Assembly: GCA_964600075.1 (NCBI GenBank)
Contig: CAZRIE010000037.1
Location: 1-34,446 of the forward strand
DNA from: CAZRIE01 sp964600075
Lineage (GTDB): Bacteria; Bacteroidota; Bacteroidia; Flavobacteriales; Flavobacteriaceae
DNA length: 34,446 nucleotides
Direction: 5' to 3'
The notes beneath the pieces are model-generated. The model did no database searches. It was not told the origin of the DNA and saw nothing but the letters and a program-made list of their open reading frames with translations. Position numbers and translations under genes: made by a program. Shown here piece after piece: positions 10,301 through 17,598 of this stretch (positions are counted from its first letter, which is position 1; every line of letters begins with the position of its first letter).

Positions 10301-11114
10301 CGATAACAATATGCCCTATAAGGCTATACCCACCAGCTTAGAAAATGCCACAGCTTTGGACATACCCAATAAGTGGCTAAAAGCAGTATCTTCTGGAATC
10401 TACAAATTGAATAATATTACGCATACACCAACGGTACTGGAAAGTAACATACAATATGTGTTGGGCAACAAAGAACACAAGCTAAAAATCGAATCGGTGC
10501 TCACCGGAAGCATTAATTCACATTATGCCGGTGTTTTCAAGGAAAAAAATTACGAGGTTGTCAAAAAGAATATTACTGATGATTTTCAAGGGAGAATTAC
10601 CGAAGATTTTGTTTTGGATAGCGTGCACAATATTGAATATGACTTGCGGTCGCCAGTTATCAAATATGTATCTGATCTGACCATAAACGAGAAGATAGAC
10701 GAAATAGGTAGTATGAAGGTGTTTAGTATTCCTGCGGTAAACAATGCGTACAATTCTTCCATCATTGAAGAGGACACGCGTAATTTTCCCATAGATTATC
10801 TTTTGTATGAAAATGCAGACATCTATAAATCGAGTTACAATATCAAGTTAAAAGATGACGAGCGATTTGTAGAAGTTCCTGAAAACGCGGAATACAGCTT
10901 TAAGAAACATCATTTTCAGATTGCCTATGAGTTGGCAAAAGAGAACGAGCTGTATATCACCATAATGGCGAAAACTTCAAAGGAGCGAATTGCAGCGGAT
11001 GATTACAAAGCTTTCAAGTCGTATGTAAAGCGGGTACTTGATGCCAAGCAGCAATTAATCGGTTTCAAAAAACAAAAAAAGGAGACGAAAGTGAGCTTTT
11101 CGGGCAAGAAATAA
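7314..11114 (+). CDS. Secreted TPR / DUF3857 / transglutaminase-like protein
   Basis: A 1266-residue exported protein. A cleavable signal peptide (hydrophobic residues 4-20, ending near SSQ) is followed by a long helical region with TPR-like repeats (about 90-640), a DUF3857 beta-rich domain (about 680-850) and a transglutaminase-like core. The papain-type residues are present: Cys937 in LGDCKDFSTL, His979 in DFNHCIAK and an Asp a little later in LELTDNN. Flavobacteria commonly carry several such proteins; their substrates are unknown, and peptidase or cross-linking roles have been proposed from the fold. It sits alone between the symporter and the membrane acyltransferase. The C-terminus is basic and lysine-rich. 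Confidence 0.85.
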   Translation: MRCFCLFVLLVLFNLPTVSSQENQEIEAYWELLFKNERQEALSKFQKRKKNDIHDQLIHEILKIENGTFANPDGFIEKISSYPDFEYYLYALWNQNFFFDTYLSTGFNKKNSKNINAFNLNLVKTPTVKESLRYLKSALAQHHDDWETYYELNSEIPAIKTWQFCGSFENLNGGGLATEYGPEKIAISQTDFNANSNGFVNWYTLKEHKKEAYQYYSNHSEYGSGVNYAQTFFSNPQARKAVIRFGSSAFTKVWLNDILIYENTNDGITDLDAYNVEVNLPQGNNRLLVKNADKSGIAYFIVRITDLEGKALNDLKFDSSYIPYNESSTASLSPKSIDHPVEAFFTNKLKRDPNNFLNRFCLINTYLRNSKYTEAKAILLPLLEAYPNSSFLRKYLIETYTKEKDYASVKEVQKNIENDDESYYLSYLYRFQDSRKLFKLPVPEFKKFIQEFSAATDKEILKQSAAMLLSLRKEDRAGVKEHLKSITEEHKDQTGVLKIYLNIYSSYLNEDDMAIRLLEDINVNYFDYAALKSLAGFYDKQDKKDKALMLFEDRYDLVRHDNIYLSDYVAYLHKYKKYGESLPYLDQLLENYPYSFVGMELKGTALEQIGKRKEALVWYEKSLKHNGSNSSLRKKIDDLSNAKDYFEELVTANIYGFMAENRNKGIQSNYGYNYLLDESLLQLYPEGGGKSQTRYVVEITSDSGIESLKEVNLGLSGNYHISKSEIIKPDKKIVPASKSGSNLVFNNLEIGDIIYVDYQSSYSNSGRFYKDHVDYFQFGSYHPIFKNTLKVLVPKGKRFEYKVLNGDIDYKTENIDNYVYHHWETTDQKRMSQQENYMPSLSDIAKNVHIGTIGSWDDIASWYSDLVRPQIIVNSDVEEAFRKIFPKGTSSFSEDERASRIYYYIMKNFSYSHVGFRQSGYVPQKPSKTIKSKLGDCKDFSTLYVTLAQMAGLKSHLVLVLTSDYGQNSMVLPSQDFNHCIAKVFIDGKAQYLELTDNNMPYKAIPTSLENATALDIPNKWLKAVSSGIYKLNNITHTPTVLESNIQYVLGNKEHKLKIESVLTGSINSHYAGVFKEKNYEVVKKNITDDFQGRITEDFVLDSVHNIEYDLRSPVIKYVSDLTINEKIDEIGSMKVFSIPAVNNAYNSSIIEEDTRNFPIDYLLYENADIYKSSYNIKLKDDERFVEVPENAEYSFKKHHFQIAYELAKENELYITIMAKTSKERIAADDYKAFKSYVKRVLDAKQQLIGFKKQKKETKVSFSGKK

Positions 11115-11408
11115 TAGATCTTTTTGTCTTTCCGGCACAGTAAGAATATTTCAACCCAATGCATGCACCAATCATTTGTTGGTTGGCTCTGGCAATCAGT
11201 CGTCCCATCAGTCGCTAGCCAATAGCTGCGGAATACTTCATTGTGTTTAGTTAGACAAACTGAGAGTTTTGTTACACCCTGACTCCTGTTCTTTTGTAGA
11301 AATTTTGGTATTGGCTCTTGGTTATTTAAGCGCGGCAGTTTAGATTCTTCACGAATAGTATTGAAATAAATACCTACCTTTATTTTAATAACCAAAACAA
11401 CCAAAAAA
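11115..11408. other. Intergenic region with a short direct repeat
   Basis: These 294 nt contain no gene that I can support. The long minus-strand frame crossing it is antisense to both neighbours and lacks family features. An 8-bp direct repeat ATCAGTCG occurs at 11195-11202 and 11207-11214. A TACCTTTA sequence near 11380, seven of eight positions of the -7 consensus, could serve the downstream gene. Confidence 0.4.
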
Positions 11409-12497
11409 GTGAAAGACAGAATTCTCTCCGTAGATATTTTTAGGGGTATGACCATCATTTTAATGATATTGGTCAACACTCCGGGCACACACGCTGCAGT
11501 ATATGCGCCCTTTTTGCATGCCAAATGGCATGGCTATACCCCAACTGATCTTGTGTTTCCTTTTTTCCTATTTATTGTGGGTACTTCTATAGTTTTCGCC
11601 TACAGGAACAAACCTATCAACTGGGGCACGTATAAAAAGATTAGCGTCAGAACCCTAAAACTGATTGGGCTCGGACTATTTTTAGGAGCGTTCAGCCTTA
11701 GTTTTCCGTTTGTCAAAGATTTTGCGGATATTCGGTTTCCCGGGGTTTTGCAGCGTATAGGGGTGGTCTTTTTCTTTGCTTCCATCCTATTTATAAATCT
11801 AAATTGGAAGACCCTCATTGGTCTTGCCGTTGTTTTGTTAGTAGGGTATTGGTTGCTTATGGGATTCATTCCCGTAAACGGCATGGAATCTACGCTCGAG
11901 AGAGCACCGAACAATCTGGCTAATTATGTAGATGTACAAGTTTTCGGCACCCACAATTATAAAGAAGATTATGACCCCGAGGGTCTATTAAGTACTATTC
12001 CTGCTATCGTGAGTTCGTTATTGGGAATTTTCACAGGACTCATATTGATTTCAAAACAAACCAAAAAAGCAACGATTTTAATGGGAATCGGGGGGGCACT
12101 CTTACTTATCGGCCATGTATGGGATTTGGCCTTTCCTATTAATAAAGCCCTTTGGACAAGTAGTTTCGTATTGGTAACCGCTGGCTGGGCCAACTTGATC
12201 TTAGCACTCATTTACTATTTGACCGATGTCAAGGGAATTACCTTCGGAAGTATATTCAGATATGCAGGAGCTAATGCGATCATCCTGTATTTTCTATCTA
12301 GTTTTGTAAGTAAAATTTTAGGTATGATAAAAGTGGGTGAAGACAACTCTTTGCACGGGTGGCTCTTTGATACGATATACGTACACGATTTTATGTCAAT
12401 GCAGTTGTCTTCTTTGCTGTATGGACTGACCGTTGTAGCTTTTTATTGCCTGCTTGCCCACGTGCTGTACAAACGGAAGATTTTTATTAAGGTCTAG
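11409..12497 (+). CDS. COG4299/DUF5009-type membrane acyltransferase
   Basis: A 362-residue polytopic membrane protein, probably 10-11 helices, of the family related to heparan-alpha-glucosaminide N-acetyltransferase and to NagX. The N-terminal signature KDRILSVDIFRGMTIILMI is diagnostic, and the first extracytoplasmic loop carries a HAKWHGYTPTDLVFPFF stretch conserved in the family, where a His is thought to accept the acetyl group. Family members acetylate amino sugars across the membrane using acetyl-CoA. The start is GTG at 11409, directly before the signature. It is followed after only 4 nt by the DUF2237 gene, so the two are probably cotranscribed. The substrate here is not known. Confidence 0.85.
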   Translation: MKDRILSVDIFRGMTIILMILVNTPGTHAAVYAPFLHAKWHGYTPTDLVFPFFLFIVGTSIVFAYRNKPINWGTYKKISVRTLKLIGLGLFLGAFSLSFPFVKDFADIRFPGVLQRIGVVFFFASILFINLNWKTLIGLAVVLLVGYWLLMGFIPVNGMESTLERAPNNLANYVDVQVFGTHNYKEDYDPEGLLSTIPAIVSSLLGIFTGLILISKQTKKATILMGIGGALLLIGHVWDLAFPINKALWTSSFVLVTAGWANLILALIYYLTDVKGITFGSIFRYAGANAIILYFLSSFVSKILGMIKVGEDNSLHGWLFDTIYVHDFMSMQLSSLLYGLTVVAFYCLLAHVLYKRKIFIKV

Positions 12498-12501
12498 CAC
12501 A

Positions 12502-12942
12502 ATGAGTCGTTTTTATGCTTTGGGGTATATTCTGATATTACTATTGATTACGACCTCTTCCAAATCTAAGTTTTCCATGGAAAAATCTCCAAAGAATATT
12601 TTGGGTACAGAATTGCAGTCCTGTTGCTTCGAACCCAAAACAGGGTTCTATCGAGACGGTTTCTGCAAAACAGGCGAAGAAGATTATGGCACCCATATTG
12701 TCTGTGCCATCATGACCGATGAATTTTTAGAATACACCAAAACCAAAGGTAACGACCTTTCAACTCCAAAACCGGAGTGGCAATTTCCCGGTCTCAAAGC
12801 AGGCGATAAGTGGTGTCTTTGCATTTTGCGGTGGCTTGAGGCAGAAAAATCAGGTAAAGCCCCGAATGTAGTTTTAGAAGCAACACATCAGAAAGCGTTG
12901 GAGTACACCGATTTCGAAACGTTGTTGGAGTATAAGTTATAG
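12502..12942 (+). CDS. DUF2237 family protein with hydrophobic N-terminal extension
   Basis: The conserved part, from KNILGTELQSCCFEP to the end (about 120 residues), is a DUF2237 protein: Cys-rich N-terminus, DYGTHIVCAIMT, and a WCLCILRW motif near the C-terminus. The family function is unknown. Two starts are plausible. ATG at 12502 adds a 25-residue hydrophobic leader (MSRFYALGYILILLLITTSS) that resembles a signal anchor; ATG at 12577 (MEKSPKNIL) gives the usual 122-residue family length. I annotate the longer form because 12502 lies 4 nt after the previous stop codon. The open frame continues still further upstream, but that part overlaps the previous gene and is not credible. Confidence 0.8.
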   Translation: MSRFYALGYILILLLITTSSKSKFSMEKSPKNILGTELQSCCFEPKTGFYRDGFCKTGEEDYGTHIVCAIMTDEFLEYTKTKGNDLSTPKPEWQFPGLKAGDKWCLCILRWLEAEKSGKAPNVVLEATHQKALEYTDFETLLEYKL

Positions 12943-13006
12943 TGATATGGTCAGCTGAACGGCCGCTTTCTAGCTAGGAACAAAAATCCCGCAAACTTTC
13001 TAAGAC

Positions 13007-13846
13007 TTACTCCCTTCTTTTGGAGCTGCTAGAGGAGGGTTTTTCAAAAGCCCATAATATAAATTGCGGAAAAACCTTCCCCCATGTTGGCAGATCGTGT
13101 TTTCCGCCTTTTAGCTCTACATATTCAATATCACCTGGATAGGAATAGCCCTTGGCTTTGAGTTCTTTGATTACATCTAAAGTGTCGTCGATGGCATCGA
13201 TGACGCCATTTTCATTACGGTCCGCTTTTTCGTCTTCGGTGCCGGTCTGAAGCCAGAATTTTAAATGTGGTGCGTAGCTTCTGTTTTTGATGACATCGAG
13301 AATAATCCGGCTTCTATCTGCAACGTCCTTTTTTACATAGTCTTTTTTACGCCACCAGAACGAGCCGCTAAAGACACCTATTTTACAGAATAGATTTGCA
13401 TGGCGATAGGCGATATCGAATGCCGATAAGCCTCCCAAAGATAAGCCGCAGAACACCCAATCCTTAGCGATTGTGGTTACCTTGAATTCGCTTTTGAGAA
13501 AAGGAATGAATTCTTGGATAATAAATTTTGAATATTCAGGGGCACTGCCCCCCCTTCCCTTAAAATCTGCAGAGGAAGCAGTACCATATTCATGGATACG
13601 GTTTTCGTTACAATCGATCCCCACATAAATGAACGGACGTAGGGTTTGTAACGAAAATGCCTTGGAGAGTGTTTCCTCTAAATTCATTGGAACAAAATCT
13701 TGACCATCGTTCATTAGGAGTACCGGGAATTTTTCGGTCGACTTCCAATAATTTGATGGTGCCATAAATCGGAACCTAACTTTTCGACCCAAATACTTGG
13801 AGAAAAAATGGCCTTTGGCATTAATAAAATCAATCTGAAACTGCAT
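13007..13846 (-). CDS. Esterase-D/IroE-like alpha/beta hydrolase
   Basis: A 279-residue hydrolase of the putative esterase (Esterase D / enterochelin-esterase-like) family. The nucleophile elbow GLSLGG places Ser136; the charge-relay His is probably His250 in GGKHDLPTW. No signal peptide is evident. An EF-hand-like calcium loop, DRNENGVID (residues 209-217), lies between the elbow and the His. The C-terminus ends in five serines and a basic tail. I choose ATG at 13846 (MQFQIDF) because the 13 residues added by the upstream ATG at 13885 do not fit the family and lie inside a palindromic element. It is divergent from the five-gene ligase cluster, so a shared role is possible but not shown. Confidence 0.85.
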   Translation of the reverse strand: MQFQIDFINAKGHFFSKYLGRKVRFRFMAPSNYWKSTEKFPVLLMNDGQDFVPMNLEETLSKAFSLQTLRPFIYVGIDCNENRIHEYGTASSADFKGRGGSAPEYSKFIIQEFIPFLKSEFKVTTIAKDWVFCGLSLGGLSAFDIAYRHANLFCKIGVFSGSFWWRKKDYVKKDVADRSRIILDVIKNRSYAPHLKFWLQTGTEDEKADRNENGVIDAIDDTLDVIKELKAKGYSYPGDIEYVELKGGKHDLPTWGKVFPQFILWAFEKPSSSSSKRRE

Positions 13847-13870
13847 AGTTTTCCGTAAGGGAGTGCAAGT

Positions 13871-14029
13871 ATACTTGTTGCACATGAAATTTGCGGAATT
13901 TTTAGGAATTTATTTTTTCTTTACCAAGGCAAAATTTTCAAGCATAGCTTTAGCTACGGGCTAAAATTTAACAAAGGAAAAGGGAAAAAGAAAGATTGAA
14001 AAACCTTAAATTTCATGTGTAACGAGTAT
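13871..14029. repeat. 159-nt imperfect palindromic element
   Basis: Arms at 13871-13892 and 14008-14029 match as inverted repeats at 20 of 22 positions, and both exceptions become G-U pairs in a plus-strand RNA. The symmetry continues inward: a U-rich left half faces an A-rich right half, then a seven-base AAATTTT/AAAATTT pairing, and finally TAGCT-TT-AGCTA at the exact centre (13945-13956). The whole can fold as one long hairpin. It may be a MITE-like element or a structured regulatory region between the two divergent hydrolase genes. Confidence 0.65.
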
Positions 14030-14073
14030 TTGTAAGAATCAATTTTTTTTAGTATTCGTATTAGAAAATAAAT

Positions 14074-14081
14074 TACTTTTG
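14074..14081 (+). promoter_or_regulatory. Candidate -7 element for the amidoligase cluster
   Basis: TACTTTTG is an exact match to the Bacteroidota -7 consensus TAnnTTTG and lies 49 nt before the ATG at 14131. I find no TTG at the usual -33 distance, so assignment rests on the -7 element alone. It lies downstream of the palindrome, so transcripts from it would not include that element. Confidence 0.45.
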
Positions 14082-14130
14082 CGCGCCTTAACATATTGAG
14101 TACTAATCATTTTTAGCTATATTTAAGACA

Positions 14131-14841
14131 ATGGCGAAAGTTGAACACATACCGTATTATTCAAATACTTTGGGCCGCAACATAAATGTTGAGGTAACAG
14201 GGCATTGGGGGCATCCAATTTTGATGTTCCCGTCTTCAGGAGGGCAGTACACCCAGAATACCGATTTCGGACTTGTAGGTTCGGTAATGCACCTTATCGA
14301 AGAAGGGCGCATTAAGTTGTACAATGTAGAGACAATAGATATGTTATCGTTTTACGATGATAATATGAACACCGAAACAAAGATCCACAATTACGAACTT
14401 TATATGCAGTTTTTAGAAAATGAGATGATCCCGTACATTCAAAAAGAATGCAATACGCATCGCATAGCTACTGCTGGAGTTAGTTTTGGCGGTTTTCATG
14501 CAGCAAATACGGCATTTCGGTTTCCTGATGCCATCTCTCATTTGATTGCAATGAGCGCAGCTTTTAATATTCGTAATATGGCTCCCATGTCAGACGATAT
14601 GCGTATTTATTACAATTGTCCCGATGAGTTTATGCAGGACGAAGAAGGATGGAAATACGATCATATGCAAATCGTATTGGGCACATCGGATTCGGATATC
14701 TGTAGGGATAAAAACCTTCACATGTCGGGCATTTTAAATGCAAAGGGAATCGATCATTGGTACGACGAAAAAAAATGGATCGAACACGATTGGCCATTAT
14801 GGAAAATGGCTTTTCCGGAATATGCAGGAAGCTATTTTTAA
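14131..14841 (+). CDS. COG4947-type esterase / alpha/beta hydrolase
   Basis: A 236-residue cytoplasmic alpha/beta hydrolase, first gene of the ligase cluster. The nucleophile elbow GVSFGG gives Ser118; Asp187 or Asp189 in GTSDSD and His219 in WIEHDWPLW complete a likely catalytic triad. An oxyanion-side loop MFPSSGGQ is near residue 32. The fold and motifs match the small esterase family COG4947, whose members are reported next to ATP-grasp ligases in many genomes; this neighbourhood is from general knowledge and was not searched here. Possible roles are ester or amide hydrolysis of the cluster's product or release of an intermediate. The ATG is preceded by a Bacteroidota -7 element. Confidence 0.85.
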   Translation: MAKVEHIPYYSNTLGRNINVEVTGHWGHPILMFPSSGGQYTQNTDFGLVGSVMHLIEEGRIKLYNVETIDMLSFYDDNMNTETKIHNYELYMQFLENEMIPYIQKECNTHRIATAGVSFGGFHAANTAFRFPDAISHLIAMSAAFNIRNMAPMSDDMRIYYNCPDEFMQDEEGWKYDHMQIVLGTSDSDICRDKNLHMSGILNAKGIDHWYDEKKWIEHDWPLWKMAFPEYAGSYF

Positions 14842-15012
14842 AGCTAATGTCACCCAGAGCGCAGTCCGTAGCCTAAGGGCAAATAAAGAAAACAGGGCTA
14901 TAGATCAAAAAAATAGAAGCCTTTATGGCAAAGAATAAATATTCAAAGCAATATAGAAACTAATAAAACATTCTCAAATAGGCGAGAATGACAAATAAAA
15001 ACTAATTACATC

Positions 15013-16284
15013 ATGGCAAAAAAAGTAGGTATTTTATTTGGGATGGAAGACACCTTCCCTTGGGCATTTATAGATAAGGTAAACGAATTGGGCAAGGGCA
15101 AGGTAATTGCCGAAGCCGTACAGATCGACAAGGTACAGCAAGGTATCGATTATGGGTACAGCGTTATTATTGATCGCATTTCACAAGAAGTTCCTTTCTA
15201 TCGCGCGTACTTGAAAAATGCTGCCCTTATGGGAACTGCCGTTATTAACAACCCATTTTGGTGGAGTGCTGACGAAAAATTTTTCAATAACTGCTTATCG
15301 ATGGAACTGGGTGTTCCCGTGCCCAAGACAGTACTCTTACCTTCAAAGGCCAGACCTGATAATACGACCGAAAAATCGTTCCGCAACTTAGTGGCACCTT
15401 TAGATTGGGAGTACATCTTCAACTACATTGGTTTTCCGGCCTATATGAAGCCTCATGATGGTGGCGGATGGAAGAACGTTTACAGAGTTGAGAACGCCGA
15501 TGACCTTTTTGCAAAGCATGAAGAAACAGACCAATTGGTGATGATGCTTCAAGAAGAAATCGTTTTTGAGGAATATTTTCGGGTGTATTGCCTTGGGCAG
15601 AAGTATGTGCATATTATGCCTTATGACCCTAGACGGCCTTTTCACGAACGCTATGTAAAAGATTATGAGCCAAATGCTGAGCAGAAGAAGATTTTGAAAA
15701 TCGTTCACGACTACACCCTAAAACTGAACAAGTCTTTAGGCTATGATTTTAACACAGTCGAGTTCGCGATACGTGATGGTGTGCCGTATGCCATCGATTT
15801 CTGTAACCCTGCCCCAGATGCGGATATTAATTCCGTAGGGCAGGCTAATTTTGATTGGATTGTTGAACATTCTGCGAAATACGCCATCGAAAAAGCGAAT
15901 GCCCATAAGGGGAAACAGAACAATACCTCATGGGGTACTTTTGTCAAGAATTCCGTTACGCCGGTCGCATTAAAAAGAGGGAAGGTCAATCTAAAAACTG
16001 CCGCTGAGGCGAAGAAAACTTCAGTAAAAACTGCAATTTCATCTGCAAAGAAAGCTACTGCCCCAAAGACCAAAACGGCAATAGTAAAAAAAGCAAGTAG
16101 TGTAGCAAAGGCTCCGGCCAAACCAACTGCCAAACCCAAAACTACTGCCGTTAAAAAGGCTGCTGCTAAAGCAAAACCAAAAGCACGGACTACTGTCAAA
16201 CCTAGTACGACGGCAGTAAAAAAGTCGCCCGCTAAGGGTAAAATCGTAGCAAAAACGAAAAGCACGTCGAAAAAGACCAAATAA
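15013..16284 (+). CDS. ATP-grasp ligase with histone-H1-like lysine-rich tail
   Basis: A 423-residue protein in two parts. Residues 1-320 form an ATP-grasp ligase: a pre-ATP-grasp domain, the nucleotide-binding Lys146 with loop GGGWKN (150-155), hinge residues near Glu181/Glu182, and metal-binding Glu250, Asp262 and Asn265 in EFAIRDG and IDFCNPAPD. Such enzymes form an acyl-phosphate and couple the carboxylate to an amine. Residues 321-423 are low complexity: 31 lysines in 103 residues, with Ala, Thr, Pro and Ser, almost no acidic residues, and short repeats such as TAVKK. This resembles bacterial histone-H1-like tails and could bind nucleic acid or another polyanion. It lies 171 nt after the esterase and 34 nt before the YbdK-like gene. 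Confidence 0.85.
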   Translation: MAKKVGILFGMEDTFPWAFIDKVNELGKGKVIAEAVQIDKVQQGIDYGYSVIIDRISQEVPFYRAYLKNAALMGTAVINNPFWWSADEKFFNNCLSMELGVPVPKTVLLPSKARPDNTTEKSFRNLVAPLDWEYIFNYIGFPAYMKPHDGGGWKNVYRVENADDLFAKHEETDQLVMMLQEEIVFEEYFRVYCLGQKYVHIMPYDPRRPFHERYVKDYEPNAEQKKILKIVHDYTLKLNKSLGYDFNTVEFAIRDGVPYAIDFCNPAPDADINSVGQANFDWIVEHSAKYAIEKANAHKGKQNNTSWGTFVKNSVTPVALKRGKVNLKTAAEAKKTSVKTAISSAKKATAPKTKTAIVKKASSVAKAPAKPTAKPKTTAVKKAAAKAKPKARTTVKPSTTAVKKSPAKGKIVAKTKSTSKKTK

Positions 16285-16318
16285 AAGGAAACATTCACAA
16301 AAGATCAATACCATCGAT

Positions 16319-17416
16319 ATGCATAAATTCACGCTGGGCATAGAGGAAGAATTTCAGGTACTCGATAGCGATTCGTACAAGCTTCGCTCGCAAATGTCAA
16401 AGATTATTGATGGCGGTAAGGTGCATCTTCAAGAACGCATTAAAGAAGAGATGCACCAATCGATGGTAGAGATGGGAACCAACGTCTGTGAAAATATCCA
16501 TCAGGTGAGGGATGAAGTTTCTTACCTGCGGCAACAGATTATTAAATTGGCTGACGATGAAGGGCTGAAAGTAGCTGCCGCTGGCACACACCCCTTTTCG
16601 CATTGGCATGAACAATTGATTACCCCGAAACCCAGATACGACGAAATCATTGACGAGATGAAAGATGTGGCGCGCGGAAATCTCATTTTTGGAATGCACG
16701 TTCACGTGGCCATACCCAGTAGAGAAGAAGGCCTGGAGATTCTCAACGTGGCGCGTTATTTTTTGCCCCATCTCTATGCGCTTTCAACGAATTCCCCTTT
16801 TTGGGAAGGGCGCGATACTGGTTTCAAGTCTTTCCGTTCAAAGATTTTTGATAAATTCCCAAGAACGGGTATTCCTCCGTTTTTTGCCAGCGTTGCGGAG
16901 TATGATAAATTTATCGAAATTTTGGTACGGACCAATTGTTTGGACAACGCCAAGAAAATTTGGTGGGATATTCGGTTACATCCCTTTTATCCAACCATCG
17001 AGTTCCGTATCTGCGATGTGGTCATGACTGTTGACGAGGTTACCTGTATTGCCGCATTGATGCAATGTATTGTTGCCAAATTACATAAACTGCATAAAAA
17101 GAACCAGACCTTTAAAAACTATCGGCGCCTACTCCTGAACGAGAATAAATGGCGTGCGGCACGATGGGGCGTTGAGGCCAAACTCATCGATTTCGGCAAA
17201 GAGGAAGAAGTTCCTTTTGCTAATCTGATGAACGAATTGTTGGAATTCATCGACGACGTCATCGATGGACTAGACTGCCGTACCGAGGTCAATTATGTCT
17301 ACCAGATGTTAGAACAGGGATCAGGTGCCGACAGACAGTTGAAAGTTTTTGAGGAGACCAATGATTTGACGGAGGTTGCCAAATACATCGTACAGCAGAC
17401 CGCAAAGGGGCTATAA
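16319..17416 (+). CDS. YbdK-like carboxylate-amine ligase (GCS2 family)
   Basis: A 365-residue member of the glutamate-cysteine ligase type 2 (COG2170, YbdK) family, glutamine-synthetase-like fold. Motifs in order: GIEEEF (7-12), AAGTHPFSHW, GMHVHV, STNSPFWEG and PTIEFRICD, covering the metal and ATP sites. E. coli YbdK has weak glutamate-cysteine ligase activity, and the natural reactions of most members are unknown. The length is normal. It is third in the five-gene run and probably adds an amino acid or amine to the substrate made by its ATP-grasp neighbour. A canonical GshA/GshB pathway is not indicated. A palindromic repeat follows the gene. Confidence 0.9.
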   Translation: MHKFTLGIEEEFQVLDSDSYKLRSQMSKIIDGGKVHLQERIKEEMHQSMVEMGTNVCENIHQVRDEVSYLRQQIIKLADDEGLKVAAAGTHPFSHWHEQLITPKPRYDEIIDEMKDVARGNLIFGMHVHVAIPSREEGLEILNVARYFLPHLYALSTNSPFWEGRDTGFKSFRSKIFDKFPRTGIPPFFASVAEYDKFIEILVRTNCLDNAKKIWWDIRLHPFYPTIEFRICDVVMTVDEVTCIAALMQCIVAKLHKLHKKNQTFKNYRRLLLNENKWRAARWGVEAKLIDFGKEEEVPFANLMNELLEFIDDVIDGLDCRTEVNYVYQMLEQGSGADRQLKVFEETNDLTEVAKYIVQQTAKGL

Positions 17417-17479
17417 GTTTAACATAGTTTAGAATCTAACGGTATAGTATATGCGTTATTTAGTACGTTACAATAAAAA

Positions 17480-17585
17480 CGTAATTGCGAACTTTTCGGA
17501 CAAAGGCCGGGAAAGCGAAGCAATCTATTGAAGTTAGAAGCTTCTCAATAAATTGCTTCGTCGCGAAAAGTTACTCGCAATAACG
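17480..17585. repeat. REP-like palindromic intergenic repeat
   Basis: The left parts CGTAATTGCGA..ACTTTTCG (17480-17498) and CGAAGCAATCTATTGA (17516-17531) are mirrored by TCAATAAATTGCTTCG (17545-17560) and CGAAAAGT..TCGCAATAACG (17564-17585), with GAAGCTTC between them. The core words ATTGCGA and GAAGCAAT are those of a dispersed palindromic repeat I know from flavobacterial genomes (from memory, not searched). It fills most of the gap between the YbdK-like and amidotransferase genes and lacks a T-run. Confidence 0.6.
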
Positions 17586-17598
17586 ATTAAAATTAAAA

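Noticed and set aside
11003..11524. 173-residue minus-strand frame across the DUF3857 / COG4299 gap
   Set aside because: It overlaps two well-supported genes on the opposite strand, has no recognisable motif and mixed composition typical of an antisense frame.
15741..16298. 185-residue hydrophobic minus-strand frame
   Set aside because: It is the antisense reading of the lysine/alanine-rich tail of the ATP-grasp gene; the Phe/Leu/Val/Ala pattern follows from that composition.
16319..17416. Canonical glutathione synthesis by a GshA-like enzyme
   Set aside because: The YbdK-like ligase is a COG2170 member, no GshB is recognisable, and the neighbouring ligases do not match the glutathione pathway.
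17480..17585. Transcription terminator after the YbdK-like gene
   Set aside because: The stem is long and mirrored but is not followed by a T-run, and its core words are those of a dispersed repeat.
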